Position numbers and translations under genes: made by a program. 64,000 bases of DNA from Phycomyces nitens (Eukaryota; Mucoromycota; Mucoromycetes; Mucorales; Phycomycetaceae): positions 1,922,001-1,986,000 of the forward strand of contig JAHRBC010000008.1 in NCBI GenBank assembly GCA_022702545.1, written 5' to 3'. Each line of letters begins with the position of its first letter. Position 1 is the first letter of the stretch. The notes beneath the pieces were generated by a model. That model was not told where the DNA came from. It did no database searches and saw only the letters and a program-made list of their open reading frames with translations. Below, piece after piece: positions 1 through 13,334 of this stretch.

Positions 1-624
1 TTCTTATCGTTGTACTCTTCGTAAAACTTGTCAATGTCGGCACGAGCCTGCTGAATGGTCTCTTGCTTGATATTCTCGGCCTCCTCATCACGTGCGGCAA
101 TAACTTCCTTTTGCTTCTCGCGCCAATGTCTGATATTAAATGATAAAATAAATATACTGGGAAAAACAATGCCTTTTGTCCCAAACATGATTTACCTGAC
201 AGTCTCGGGCTCCTCATCAGGCAACATGGCCTTGTGGAATGCCTTTTTGTTTTATTTTATTTTAAAAAAAAACATAAAGGTTGCCAATTAGAGCCTGTTT
301 GCATCTTTTGTATTGTAGGAATACCTGAGAAGTTTCAAGCTCTTCTGCCTTGGGGAACTCGGTCTCGAATGCAGAATAGTCAGTAGCACTCTGGGCAGAG
401 GGCGACAGGAAATCATTAGTGCTTGTGAAATCATGAGGGCTGGAGAAGCTGTGCTGTCCTGGCGACATTAAGGCCGAGGGTGAAGGAAAGTCGGGGAGTG
501 GCGAAGAGCTGGGCATCTCAGAGGTGCTAAACAAGTCGGCATCTTCTCCCAATGCAGCACGTTCGCGTGCAAGAAAGTCTGCGGTGGGATCGTTTGAAGA
601 GTTAAAGTCACCGAAATCAGACAT
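1..624 (-). CDS. Clathrin light chain (3' end cut by window edge)
   Basis: Light chain of the clathrin coat, which binds the heavy-chain hub on endocytic and Golgi vesicles. Three exons can be joined on the minus strand: 624-325, 242-196 and 129-1, each with GT-AG borders and a kept reading phase. The N-terminus (MSDFGDFNSSNDPTADFLARE) and the following AALGEDADLF match the conserved start of fungal light chains. A low-complexity Ser/Pro stretch follows. The third exon gives HWREKQKEVIAARDEEAE and a helical, charged run typical of the heavy-chain-binding helix. The C-terminal calmodulin-binding-like end lies beyond the window. Identification is by family pattern only. Confidence 0.93.
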
Positions 625-968
625 TGTGGTGGATGATAAATGAAGAAGTTAGGAGTCAAGAGAATGGACGCTATTCGTCTTTTGGAGTGACGCACGAGCG
701 GACATTTGTTGAAGCTGTTGAAATCCAGAAGGACAAAATGAGAGAGGTAATGTATTGAAGGAACCCTCGAGGTAACCTAGGCAACTTGTACAAGCTTTAT
801 TAGGGATGGGTTATATGAGCACAATTGATTATTACAGCTGTCGAAAGTTATTGGAAAACAATAGTGTGAATAGGCCATATAATAATAGCTTGATATTTAT
901 TATTGTAGAAAATAAAAAAAAAATGATAACATATAATAATATGCACATTAGAACCAATGTATATTCTA

Positions 969-3900
969 CTAGGTGGCCGTCTTGTCTGATCCAACTGAGC
1001 CTTCATCTTCTGAATCCTGTGAAATTACATCTACTTCAACAGATTCAAATTCTGTAGATTCTGTATGTCCTCCTGTCTGTCCGCCCAGCTGTTGTCTTTG
1101 GAAATATCTGTAGAGTAGGTGGTCTCTGGACGTCGAGCGCTCCAGACGATGGATAGACGGGGCCTCTAGTTCTTCCATAACCCATTGAGCTACCCGAGCA
1201 TCGGTCTCTGCTTCATCCTCATCGTCGTCTTGGGCAACAACTTCCACAAAGTCCATTGATCCTGTAGCCGAATGCCAGTCAATGCTGTCTACCCCGCTGC
1301 TGACACTCATCATGTCTGTTGGTTCATATTCATTCGCAGAAAGATACACTGCACTGCCTTCAAAGTAGGACGAGTGTTCACTGCCATCTCCATCCCTGGT
1401 GCTGTTACTCTTTTGACGAACCCGAGGAAGGCCAAGCGACTGACCCGAAGATGAAGATGTTATGGTTTGGACCCGCTCGCTCTCATAGTCTTCACTGGTG
1501 CTCACCCGAGAATGCAATCTTGATGAACGATCAACCGCAGCCTGCATAGCCATGTCCTCCTCATTCTCCACAACAACCTCTGGCTGGCTGGAAATCTCGG
1601 TGGGAGGAACGTTGATGATGCGAGTGGACGAATAATCAGATCCACTATCTTGGCCTGTATATTGAGTCTCTAGCATGGCAGTAACCACGCTGTTCATGGA
1701 ATCATAGGACATCACCGACTCGCGCGAAAGAGTAGACTCCATTGGAGGCAGCAGGTCCATCACAGCTCTAGCTGATCTTATGCTTGTACGGCGACCAATG
1801 TTTTGCCCATCTTCTTCTTCTTCTTCCTCATCTTCATCTTCATTGGTGGTTTCGGACACAATAACGCGGCTAGAAAAGAGAGAGTCTTCAGAGACATCTT
1901 CATGTTCTCGCTCAGTCTGATATGGCTCCACGATCCATGCCTTTGTGTACATTGACCGAGACTTGGACACTGAGTAATCGGTCTTGTCGGTGCGGGGGGA
2001 CTTGGTTTCTGAATGGGTAACATGTACAGTTTCGCCAAAGGTATCTTTGGAGTCTTTAGTGTTCTTGGGTTCCACTGTCTTTGGCTCAACCTCTGCCTTG
2101 GATTCTAGAGCAGACTGATCAATATGACTTTCAGACGGACTACTATCCAAGTTAGAGACGTGGATTGTTTTACAAGTAGTAGATGTAGAATCTTTAGCAA
2201 CATGGTCAGTGTGTGTCTCTGGCTCTTCTTCTACAAGTGTGATTGTTTGAGTCGTGTAGGTTTCGGTACTGATATCAATTGGAAGCGACTCTTCCAAAAC
2301 AATCTCTTGGGTCTCCATGTCACCAAAAGTGTCCACAAATACAGTTTTTGTGATTGTGGTGCGCACATTACTTTTGTCTGTCTCTAGTTCACAGGGGACT
2401 CTTTCATCCGAGACAACAATAGTACGAGTGACAGTAGTAGACTTGGCCGGCTCTGGAGTCGAGACAATTACGGTAGGGACCTCGTCTGTTACCAAGGTAA
2501 CGGTTTCCAAAATATCAAGCTTTTCAACAGAGCCAATGACTGATTGCTCTAGCTTGGGATTGCCATCATCTAAAGTTTCAACAAACGAATGAGACGTTGA
2601 TCGGTGACCTTGACCAGGTGTTTTATACACACTTTCTTCAGAGGAGGATAGACATTTGGATTCTGCAAGGGAGTCGTCCACTGGTTCAGACTCATGGACA
2701 ATGGTTATAGGAATACTTGACACAGATCTCTCGGTAGTCAAAGTGATGGTCGCGAGGTCCTGTTCTGGCTTGGGAGCATCTGGGGCCTCTTGAGTTCTTG
2801 CATCGGTCTGTACAGTAACAGATGCTTCTTCTTCAATTGAATTTTCAGTAAGCGCTTCCCACACGCCTTCTACAATTTCAATGGGCACTTCATCCAAGAC
2901 CACGAGTTCCGAAACATCCTGCTCGATAGCTACCAAAAACTCGTCATCATAATAACTGTCACTGTCTTCCTCAATCTCGACTGAATAGTCACCAGTATCT
3001 TCTTGGGACCCATCGCTGTCATAGTCTTCCGAGATGTCAACATATAGGTTTCTCACCAGAGTGCTTGAATTCTCAGTGGATTCTTCTTCATCCAAAAGAA
3101 TCTCGGTGATTTCGTTGCGCATCTCATGGATATCGTCTTGCTCTAGAATGTCGACCTCGACCTCTTCCAGTTCGACCTCTTCACCATCTGAATTCTCGAC
3201 TGTTATTTGTCTCCACACGACTTCAATGGGCTGGGCTGGAGCAGCATTGAGGACCATATCTTCTTCTTGTTCATCTTGCACAATGGTTTCCTTGGTTGTT
3301 GTAAAGTCTGTTTCGCCTACAACCCTTGTCGATTGACTGACATGCTTGCTAGAATCCAAGTGTTTGGCTAATGACTCTAGATTTTGTTTCAAAGAGTCGG
3401 CTTGTTTGATTGATACATCATTATCCTTTGATAGTAGGCTAGCTGTTGATCTAGTGATAATGGTTTCAATAATAGGCAAATCACCTTCCAATAATTCCAT
3501 CGGACTCTGTTCGGGAACCTTGACAAAGGTTTGGGATGAAAAAGCACTGGTAGTCTCGATGGATCTGTTGGAGACATTGCTAGGAATGTCCTCAAGAGAT
3601 TGGGGCTGGGTTTGTGAATCAAGCGTGAATATAGTTTCAGTAGTTTGTAGGACATCTTCCATCGCACTGTGAAGCTCGTTTGTAGCGCGAGGGCTTGGAG
3701 TGGTATCAACCACGGTTTGCTTTTCTTCCACCAGGACAGTGGAATGACCAGGCATGTCTTCAATCACCCAGCTACCGTCGCTCTTCCATTGGGCGTCTTG
3801 ATAGTTTACAAATTTTGTAGGCTTGCCAAAGGATGTAAACACGGTACTTGTTGTTGTTGTTGTTTGCTTCAAGGGCTGTTTAAGTGCGGCCATGCGTTCT

Positions 3901-6900
3901 TCAAACAATGCACTCTGCTTGCTTGCCATGGAGCTATCCCAGACCTCGCTGTACGGAAGCTCCCATGCCTTGATGGTTGTGGTCGATTGATCGGAAACAA
4001 GTTCAAAAGGCTTGGTCTCTGGCTCAACAAAGGATGCAATAGATTCGGTCACCGGCCTGGTCGATTGATTAAACACAACTGAAGGACCAGTGTCACTTTC
4101 TTGATTATTTATGGGATTTGATGGTTTGTCTGTAGTCAAGTCCAACAACTTCTTTTGGGCCTCTTTGATGGTATCTTCATCAAAATAGGCCACAAAAGTA
4201 TCTTCGGCATGATGCTCCTCAATATCTTCTCCATCGTGACTCTTGGCGTGCCAGACAGGTGAAATTGACGGCTCAAGATCGAGATCAAACTCGGGCTTTG
4301 AGCGACGCTTGTAGAGTCGGCTTTTTGATAGATCTAGTTCGGCTTCCAGGAGAGTAGCAGCTGCCATGGTTGGTTTTACGAGTGAAAGAGAGGCGCGTTG
4401 TTCGGCCTTGTAGCGTTCCTTGGCCAAGTTAATTTCATGGGTCAGGTTGTGAGCCATATTACGTGCCACAGGTGTACGCGGTGAGGCATGACCAGAGAAC
4501 AAGTCTGGCGGCACACTGCGCTGGGACAAATAAAGTGCATCAGGCAATACATCGTTGATCGGCGAGACGGGACCAGACACAAGAGCATCAGTCTCACTCA
4601 ATGTATCATCCCAGGTACCAGCTCTGCGGTCCCGCATTTCAAGGGTGTTCATACTGTGGGCATGGGCGTCGGCCACCTGGGCAAACAGCATACTTGTGCT
4701 CTGGTTGCGAAGTCTTTCCAAAGCACCGGCTGTATCCCAGTCAAACTCATCTTCGTCTTGGTCCATCTTTTCCTCTCTACGCACCTCGGTCTCACGACTC
4801 ATTTCCATGACCAACGAGAAGTCGAGGGTATAGTCATTACGAGACATAAAGTCGCCATGGTAATTCTGATCCATAATATCATCATCTTGAATAAAAAACG
4901 CCTTTTCGGCCACTGGAGTTGCAGCAGCAGAAGTATAAGGCGTCTTTTTTCCATAGAATGTCTGGCCAGAAGCAAACAGTCTACTGGATTGTTGGTGTGA
5001 TTGAATATCGGGATATCCTGCCGTGTATGTTTGCTTGGGAATAACTGGGCTTTTTTGGGAAACAGACAGTCTGCGCTTGAGAGAGTTTCTTCGGGACCCA
5101 CCACCACCACCGCCAATAGCGTCTTCTGTGCCATTTGAGGATAAAGGCAAGCCATCGCCAAACAGACGGCTAGATGCCTTGAGGGGGATCGGAATCATGT
5201 CACGGTCACTCCAGTCATCGTCGCCGGTTTCCAAGGATATAAATGATGCAAAGGGCGATTTGCGGAGAGATGGAGAGGATGGCACAGTGTCCATGGCATA
5301 CAGAGTTCCTTGCCATTCAGAAGTCGTTTCTTCTTCTTGGTGATGATATTCATCGACTGTTGTTTCGTTTGCTGTGCTATCCACGTGTTCTGTCCAGTGT
5401 AATTCCTCCAGAGAACCACCACCCATCCGTTCATCCACTGCTCTCTCTTGATACTCAAGAACACTAGCCATACAAGTATGAGCAAAAAAAAGAAAAACTA
5501 TGGTAATTGAGGTTGACAGCTTACTTTTCCGGGGATACATGGTGATGATTGTGGTCAGTAATGTTTTGTTTGATCTCCAATTCACTGGGCTGGGCAGCCT
5601 CTAGATCATCCACAATCTTCTCCATCTGGGCCTGCATGTACTCTTCCATTTGAGGAGAAGTATCTGTCTGCTCAAAGTTCTCACAATGCTCTTCCTCGGC
5701 AGTCTCGGTACCCCAGCTGCGAGAAGTGGCAACAGAAGAATGGGACTCCCAAGGAAACACATGGTCGTCAGTGGAGTATTCAGGTGGCTGGTCATTCTCT
5801 TGATGGTATTGATCTTGGTCTTGATCTTGATCCTCATAATGACCATGGTCTTCTCGAGGGAATTGTATGCCATGTCCATCCTTGTCTTCATTATCGTCCG
5901 AGTCATCAAACTTGTACTGGGAATAGTCATAACCCAACAAGCTTTCTACCTGGGGTTTTGGTGGTCTGGGAGCTACCCAAACCGAGCGTTCATGGGTGGG
6001 CTGATCCCATTCATTCTTGAATGCATGCAGGTCCGGAAGGCTGTCTTCATTGGCATGACAGACATCAGGCAAGCCATAGGACGGTAGGTTCTCGGGTGGT
6101 ACGGACTAATGCATTATTATTGTATTAAAATAAAAACGAATGTTTATATAGTCTAATGAAAAAAAAAATGCACTTGCCACTGGCTCGGGATCCACACGCA
6201 CAGGCTGAGGAAGCCAAGAAGGAGTACTGAGGGTAATGTGGAGAGGAGGAAGAGGAGCAGTCTGGCGTCGCTCATCATAGATTTGCATGTCGTCCTGGAT
6301 ACGCTTTGTATCCCATGCGTTTGTGAGGTTGGCTCCAAAGGGCTCTATGGGTCTGCTCTGGAGCTCGGTATTGAGGAGGCCGCTCGAGGGATCTAAAAAA
6401 CTAGCACACAGCTGTTGTGGCATTGCCTATACAACAACATGTTTCAAAAGGGGGCTCGAAATAGAGCTTGCCTACCTCTCCATAATGCTTCTTCCAAGTA
6501 TCCCACCAGCATTGGACCAACTCACACAGACCAGGCCACGCATTTCCACGCGGAAAGACCTTGCCGTCTGCAAACATCTGCCACTTCCATGGCTTGTCTT
6601 GGCCAATGAAGTGCGAAATTGCAATTGAGTGGCGATACTGAACATGCGCAGGAGCATAGCTGGCAAACATAAAACCCCTTTGTGTGTTAGATGCGATCTC
6701 CGCGTGTGAATTGTCCGACGATCTATTGTTTACCTGTACTGTGCTGTAGGTGTGGTGTTGTAAATGAACGGCAATCGATGTTCAGGGGAAGTAGACCATT
6801 CGCTAAAATAGGTATTCAGCAATCCCTGATCTCCACCTACAAGCCATATATATATTGAGCCACTGATTGCACTTGCCTAAACTTACCATCAAATGAACCT

Positions 6901-7358
6901 CGCTGGGAAGCAAGTTGGACAAGGTCACTATAGACTGCTTCGGATGGCTTGGCTACAAATACACCAGAATTAAAGCAATCGGGCCATCCGGCGTCTGGAG
7001 CAGCTGAAAATGCAGGCCAGTCAAACAACTCGTCGACGTTGCGGAGGGGAAGCGTGTCAGCGTCGAGAAAGACGATCTTTTGGTATTGGGTGAGACGCCA
7101 GACATGTAGTTTGGTAAAGGTGATGTCTAGTTCTGGGCGGCCAAGTAGACGTAGGTTGGCATCGTCATTTGATCTCAAGGTGTTGACATGGACAACATTG
7201 CAGACCTTGGCCAGCTCAAGACACGCATTTTGAGAGACCTCGGGTGTGACAAGACAGACGATGGTTCTGGTGGTGTTCAGATCACGCAGACGGTGGGCTA
7301 GTACAAGTGCACCAGGACAATATGAATCGGTTGCCACAAGGGTAACAAAGGCTTCCAT
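969..7358 (-). CDS. Glycogenin with giant acidic C-terminal extension (about 2,027 aa)
   Basis: Glycogenin (GT8 family) self-glucosylates from UDP-glucose to make the primer for glycogen synthase. Six exons: 7358-6887, 6836-6734, 6659-6476, 6426-6178, 6105-5525, 5463-969; total 6,084 nt, phase consistent. Residues 1-270 carry the GT8 domain: start MEAFVTLVATDSYCPGALVL, DxD metal site at residues 99-101 (FLDADTLPL), FNSGVFV, GGDQGLLNTYF, and HFIGQDKPW. An FPWE motif occurs in the linker (exon 5), as in other fungal glycogenins. Exon 6 adds about 1,498 residues of predicted disorder, rich in Glu/Asp/Thr/Ser, with recurring short T-T-x-T-I-x-V units. Intron 4 is best read as GC-AG (donor at 6177). 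The long tail is far beyond the usual few hundred residues of the family. It could alternatively belong to a separate gene, but exon 5 runs into a stop at its donor and joins exon 6 in frame. Confidence 0.9.
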
Positions 7359-7599
7359 AAGATATTGTTTTTAAGAAAAGGAAGAAGGAGAATAGGCTGT
7401 TTGGTTGGCACGGCCAAAAGAGTATAGTGCTTTTGTTACACTCTTTTTCTTTTTTAATTTGGATTTCATATTTTATTTTTAAAGTTCCATCGCCCCAAGA
7501 TTTCATGTAGGATAAGGAAAAAAGAAACCCAACTAAATATCTCTATTGTATCGCTTGGACCAGGCAGAGCTCTATTTAGACATTGCACAAGAAGTTTTA

Positions 7600-8513
7600 T
7601 TAAAGAAGTTTCAGGCCGCCAGTGACTTGGTTAATTAGCTCAATAGGTCCTGTATTTCCAATTGGTTAGATTTCTCGATATAACATAGTAAGCTTACCTG
7701 GCCCAATGCCGAGCACTGTCTTTGATCCAGCAGCAATCTGGGTACGGCCAGCATCTCGAATGCTCTGGGCAGTCAGGTTAAGGCTAAGCGCAATTGCCTG
7801 TAGCTCATCACTAGTACAGTGTTGGTGATTTGTAATCTATAACGCATGTGATTCCAACTTACAGCATATCCTCGCTGTCTGCCTTGAGAGCCACCTTGGC
7901 CTGTCCCGAATATTCCCAGGCACGCAGGATCTACATCAGGAGTCAACAATGGAAACCCATTTCTGGCCACCTAATTTTATGCCCATGTTACCTCGGGATT
8001 TCCTTGCTTGATAGACTTGTAACAGGCCAATGTAGCATGACCACACTACAATAGTCTTAGAACCTGGTTTATCTACCGCTCCATCTTACCTGGGCAGCAA
8101 TCTTTCCCTTTGTCATGCCCAAATCAGACCGCACAACAAGCACCTGCAAGACACATTAATTGACTGGCCATTCGATATCCACCATACCATTTTGTAGTCC
8201 TTGTATTTAGACGCGTCTAGTTTTCCAGCGGGCTGCTCATCCAATTCTTCCTCTTCCTCTTCTTCCTCTTGTTCTTTTTCAAGGGGAATTTCAGCAGCAC
8301 TCTTTTCAGGCACATTGACAGCCTTGGTCTATCAAGAATATGGTTTATATCTTCCCCTTTTTTTATATATTTATAATGTAGATCATGGCATACTTGTTTG
8401 GTGCCCAATGACTTGCCAATCAGCACACCAGTGATCAGTGCCACTGTTGCAGTAACTGCAAGCTCAATCAGAGGATAATCGCTCGATGGTTTGGATGACA
8501 GACTGCAGGACAT
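7600..8513 (-). CDS. PTH2: Peptidyl-tRNA hydrolase 2 (PTH2/Bit1 family)
   Basis: Releases tRNA from peptidyl-tRNA that has dropped off ribosomes. Seven exons: 8513-8394, 8328-8188, 8144-8090, 8045-7992, 7930-7863, 7810-7698, 7649-7600. The ATG at 8513 is chosen; the codon three residues upstream in the open frame is TTG. The N-terminus has a hydrophobic segment ([17 protein letters not shown]), as in mitochondrial or ER-anchored PTH2. A Glu-rich linker follows, then the catalytic domain: [36 protein letters not shown]-like (here [14 protein letters not shown]), [20 protein letters not shown], and the end TGGLKLL. All family blocks are present and intact. The short exons (54-68 nt) are supported by perfect continuity of the conserved protein. 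Confidence 0.95.
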
Positions 8514-11071
8514 TTTGACCAACTTTCTTTGGTGTCAAGATCAAGGCAACAGTGATTGTTTATTGGGTTGGTATTTCCTTTTTGGGCAGGCACAGTTGGA
8601 TGTGACTTGCTTATTGGCCATTTCTCAAATTCATATGATATGGAAGAGTATTATCCATGGCTTATCTCGCTAATGTCCTGCAACCACCAGGAACACCATG
8701 ACAAGATTCTTAAACTCGCAAGAATATTTCGAGTATTGTTTGACAGTTACTATATGCGTTTTCCCCTAGTTACCAAGACAAAGGGTACCCAAACGTTTGT
8801 TTCCAAGAAAATTATCTTTGCACTCTGACCCAATGGTGCACAGGCGATATGGGGTCTCATAAACATTCGGTTTCATTGGATATTTCTGATATTGAGATAC
8901 CTCTTTATATTTTTGATTGAAAAAAAAGGCCAGGTTCTTGGTGACATGGCAAAAAAAGGGGGGCTTGAAATTTATCGATATTGCCATGGTAATAATGATA
9001 ATCTCATTCATGCCTCCCAAGATCGTCTTTATACAAGATTTCCCCTGTAACAAACGGAGCTATATGACCATAAATTACCCACGCAACAACAATTATTGAC
9101 ACACAAGGACCCAAGAGGCACTCCCAGTACGTGGGAACAACCCTTTTGGATTCCTGAACCTCGGAATCCCGATAACCAAACAAAGAGTCTAATTAAGCAC
9201 CCTTTTATCCCTTCTCACAACCAAGTTGGTAAACTAGTGGATAAAACCAATGAATTGGTCTCATTGGATACCAATCTGCTCTCAATTGATACCAGCGACA
9301 TGGAATTCAACAAGCCATGAAACCAGATTGTCTTTTAGATTATGAGACTAGAGCAAGACAGGTGGACAATGCCACTAAACATATGTTGGTACATATACAA
9401 GCTCATACTCTTTTTTTTTAAAAAAAAAGTGTGATGACGGTCAAAATACAAACACAACTTGTTGCAGCAACTAAAGCAGCCATGGTAGTGACAATAAAAT
9501 TGAATTGTACCAGATGGAACTTTAGCACACAAAACCCCTTTGGAGATCCCAGTCTTAACACGACTGAAATCTACACCAAAGTCGACCCCAGGTACCAAAT
9601 GCCACATTAATTCTATTGATGATCCCTTCAAGTCTAATTGCATGGTAAAATCTCTGGATACAGGCTTTCAACAGGAATATTTACTATTTAAGCTGGGATA
9701 TCACTTTCGTAGTGCGACTTTACAATTTGTTTTTCTCAATCGCTCGTATTCCATAAACATCTTGAACATTATTTCCAAAATAAATAAATTCTCGGTTTAA
9801 CAAGACTTTCTCAAAAGAGTTTTCAGATTCAAAAAAAAAGGAACCATAATTAGTCTTGGCATGGTAGAAGAAAAGTTGATGACACAGATTCTCCATAGTA
9901 ACGGATCAATTCAATACCCACCAAATCAAAAAAAAAATTACACCTTCTTTAACTCTTGTTACATTATACACACTTTTGCTTAATGAGCCATGTCTAGAAC
10001 TATACAAACAGATACATACAACGTTTGATAATAAAAAGAATGTTTATTAAAGAAAAACTTGGTATCACCGTATCTTGGACTTGGGAATTATAGATTTATT
10101 ATATTTATCAGATTTATGTATTATTCCCTCCCAAAAAAAAACAGAAGAAGAAATTGAATATATGCGTAGGCCAAAAGGTATAGGGAAGAAAGGGAAACCA
10201 AGACTCTATTAAAAAAGAATAAAACGTGTGTAATGCTGTCTGGGCCGACCACCTATTCAGCTTGATCTGGGCTGAAGAGCATGCTCAAGAATCGTGTACG
10301 ACCCCTCGATAAAAGATAGTACTATATTTGAGGCAAGGGCATTATAATCCCATTATCAACCATTTGAATAAAAGACGTTCATTTTTCGTCAAGTCTATAT
10401 TTGTCGTAGAGGACATTGGTCACTCTGGTCACTTTGAATTGTCTGAAACGCCAAGAGAAATCCCAGGTTAATATCTTTTACTATACCATCCTTTCCTCGC
10501 CTCATCCCAAAACCCACTCTTATCCCGTGCGTATAACTTCCTCTTCACTCAAAAGACCCCTAGTTTATACCACACATTATACTAAAGATCTGAAACATTT
10601 CTAACCTTACAATACTTTAATACCTAAACTTAATCACTTGCCGCATTATCTCCATTTATCAATAGTAAGATTAACCCCTGAATCCAATAACTGAAAAGAC
10701 TAATAATGAAAGTTACTAGTGAGCCATACTACTAAACTTCTAATTATAGCAAGGAGTCAAGATAATTTACAGAGATTATTATTGCTCTAAAAAACTGCAA
10801 AAATAGTAAATATATCGTAATAATAAAGCCAGGATTCTACTTGTTGAATATTTGAATTGGAGATCTTCCAAAGAAAGAAGCACAGGAGGAACGAGATATA
10901 GTTTATTTCCCAGTTTCACTTCCTGCGGATTGTACCTCTGTCTTACAATAAATTGCGCCTCTGTTACTTTATTGATATTAGAGTTGGAAAAAAAGTTATT
11001 TAAACACTCAAAAATCATCAAAGCCTCTCTTTCCATTATTTCTATGTTCAAAACATCTCTTTTTATATATT
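8514..11071. other. Gene-poor gap, 2.5 kb
   Basis: No protein family, tRNA A/B box pair or repeated element was recognised here. The stretch is AT-rich with scattered A-runs (9411-9430, 9829-9838, 9929-9938). Short open frames show no conserved motif. The right end must contain the promoter of the F-box gene at 11072, and the left end that of PTH2. Confidence 0.5.
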
Positions 11072-12904
11072 ATGCTATTATCTGACTTTCCTCAAGAAGT
11101 AATAGAGCAAATTACAGAACGCCTTTCCCTTGAAGACAAAAAAGCTTGCTCTCTAGCTTGCAAGTCATGGAAAGAAATCTTTGGGGATTCTCTACACTAT
11201 GATCTAATGCTAAACAGATCCAACTTAAAAGACATTGTTGATCCTCCCCAAGATGATCCGCCACCTTGCCTGAAAACTCGATTCATTGTACGAAATTTGG
11301 AAAGTTGCCCTTATACGGAGATAAAAGACGAATATCTCTACGTACTGCAACAAACCTTTCCGAATATAAAGTATCTTAAAGTGAGACAATGCATGCCTTT
11401 GCGCAACTTTGGAGCCACTGCTGATTGGAATATATGGAGATCATTGATGGAGCTCAACATCACTGTTAACCAGAGATATATGCCTGATGTCAATAATACG
11501 CTTATGAAAATTATTCTGTGTTTACCCCTCTTGAGACGACTCCATCTTATTACTGGTGACAGGAGATTGGTAGAAGCATCGCTCTCAATAGACGACTTTG
11601 AAACCATTCACTCGCATTTGAAACACCTTGGACATTTGGGATTATGTACAAATCTATTGACGCTACCCGAAACAGACATTGAACGTTTGACAAAAGTATC
11701 ACCAGCCACAAACATGAGAAGCCTGGAAATAACCACTGAAAATACGGACCATCGATGGCTATGTTATTTTGCACGCAAATATCCCAATCTATACACACTC
11801 GACATTAAAGCATCAAAGATTCAACCTGAAACCGATAAAAAAAGGAGCGATACAATAGCATTGTTCCAACAAGTTCCTTTGCCATTTAAACACCTTACAA
11901 CATTGGATTTTGAATACAACGGTTATGATGGAAACAAATATACACTTTTCTGGGATATACTTCGTTTCCACAATATACCGTTAAAGCACTTATGGATTAA
12001 GATGGATGTATCAGTTGAGGAACACTCTGCTGTTGACCTTTGTAATACTCTCAAACATGTCACAGAAGTTTATCTCCCAAGAATCTCAAAGACCATCGAA
12101 TCCCTTTATCTACATTGTCAAAGCTTATATATAGCTGAAGAAAACTTTAATACGTGGAACACGTCTTACAATTTAGCTGAGCTATATATATTCGAGTTCA
12201 TGTCTGGTGAAATCGATACTATTCTATATGCAGCGCCTCACTTAAAAACACTTGAACTTCACAATGTTGATATCAAAGTTAAAGGTGAACTCTACAACTC
12301 AAACAGATTTGGGCTCAAGTTATTCACAGTAAAAGATGGAAAAATTACATCAGACGTTCTCCGGTTTCTGTCCTTCCACTGCAGAAGTTTGAAAAAGCTG
12401 TATTTAACGAATATAATGGTACATGGCTGTCTCACGACACCTGGACGCCAGTTGATTGATATATCTTACACCCGATTAAATTATCTGTATTTGGAAAAAA
12501 CAACCTTTGTTATACAAGACATAGAGTTTCGTAAAAAAAACATAGCTCTTATCACTCGACCAATTGGCAATCCTCCTCCAAAACAAGATTACGATCCTCA
12601 TGTATTACCGGTTATTGGCAGTATACCTGGCAAAGTTCATCGTAAATGGGTTTATTCCAATTATAATTATCACATGTTCCATATCTCATCAGAAGAACAT
12701 TTTTGCAACGAAGAATTGGTCCCAAGCCATGAAGAAACCAAAAACATCACTGAAAATACTACCATTAATGCAAAGACAGAAGAAGAGGATTGTAGTGATG
12801 GGAAATACAAGCCTACTTCTCATTATACAAAGATAAAACTTGGATATGTATCCCATTTAGAGATAAAATATTTTGATCCAAAATTCTCTTATTACAGGTG
12901 GTAA
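11072..12904 (+). CDS. F-box/leucine-rich-repeat-like protein, single exon (610 aa)
   Basis: Probable substrate adaptor of an SCF ubiquitin ligase. Residues 1-45 fit an F-box: LSDFPQEVIEQITERL, then LEDKKACSLACKSWKEIF, with the Leu-Pro-like start, the Ala-Cys-x-x-Lys-Trp-like core and a Trp. The rest is a series of irregular leucine-rich segments (for example FPNIKYLKV, LPLLRRLHLI, APHLKTLELHNVDI, CRSLKKLYLTNI) with spacing like degenerate LRRs. The C-terminal 110 residues are charged and lack LRRs. The gene is intronless and AT-rich, like its neighbour at 13335, with which it shares layout and motif order (LEDKKACSLACKSWKE versus KEDRLACALVCKHWKE). Substrates cannot be inferred. Confidence 0.85.
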   Translation: MLLSDFPQEVIEQITERLSLEDKKACSLACKSWKEIFGDSLHYDLMLNRSNLKDIVDPPQDDPPPCLKTRFIVRNLESCPYTEIKDEYLYVLQQTFPNIKYLKVRQCMPLRNFGATADWNIWRSLMELNITVNQRYMPDVNNTLMKIILCLPLLRRLHLITGDRRLVEASLSIDDFETIHSHLKHLGHLGLCTNLLTLPETDIERLTKVSPATNMRSLEITTENTDHRWLCYFARKYPNLYTLDIKASKIQPETDKKRSDTIALFQQVPLPFKHLTTLDFEYNGYDGNKYTLFWDILRFHNIPLKHLWIKMDVSVEEHSAVDLCNTLKHVTEVYLPRISKTIESLYLHCQSLYIAEENFNTWNTSYNLAELYIFEFMSGEIDTILYAAPHLKTLELHNVDIKVKGELYNSNRFGLKLFTVKDGKITSDVLRFLSFHCRSLKKLYLTNIMVHGCLTTPGRQLIDISYTRLNYLYLEKTTFVIQDIEFRKKNIALITRPIGNPPPKQDYDPHVLPVIGSIPGKVHRKWVYSNYNYHMFHISSEEHFCNEELVPSHEETKNITENTTINAKTEEEDCSDGKYKPTSHYTKIKLGYVSHLEIKYFDPKFSYYRW

Positions 12905-13334
12905 ACTTTATTTACAAAATAATAAAAGCCAACTATGAGAGATGTTAACCAAGAATAAGATATAATGATATAGAAAAAAACCAACGAAAGGGTGTTTGTT
13001 GATTTGAGAAAGTTAGTGAATAATTGTTTGGAAAATGAAAAGGGAAAGGGAAATCTTAAGAAGTACAAACAGGTAATTTAACAAAGTCAATTGTAGCATC
13101 AGTTTACGATGCTTAACCGAGAGTTGTAATAAGATAAAGATGTGTCTAAATATAATGATTGGTAACTGTGGCGGGTGTGTACAAGACAGAAAAGTTCAAA
13201 GATAGCTATGACGTATATTGGTCTTCTATCCAGTATCCATTTTTGGGGTGTGGCGCAAAGGCTGTTTGGAACCAATTCTACCAAATATAAAACACTTTGC
13301 AATACTTTATTCTTCTCTTTCTTCTTTTATTACA

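Noticed and set aside
5650..6087. Hydrophobic plus-strand frame of 145 codons
   Set aside because: Antisense to the Asp/Gln/His-rich glycogenin linker; hydrophobicity is an artefact of complementing acidic codons.
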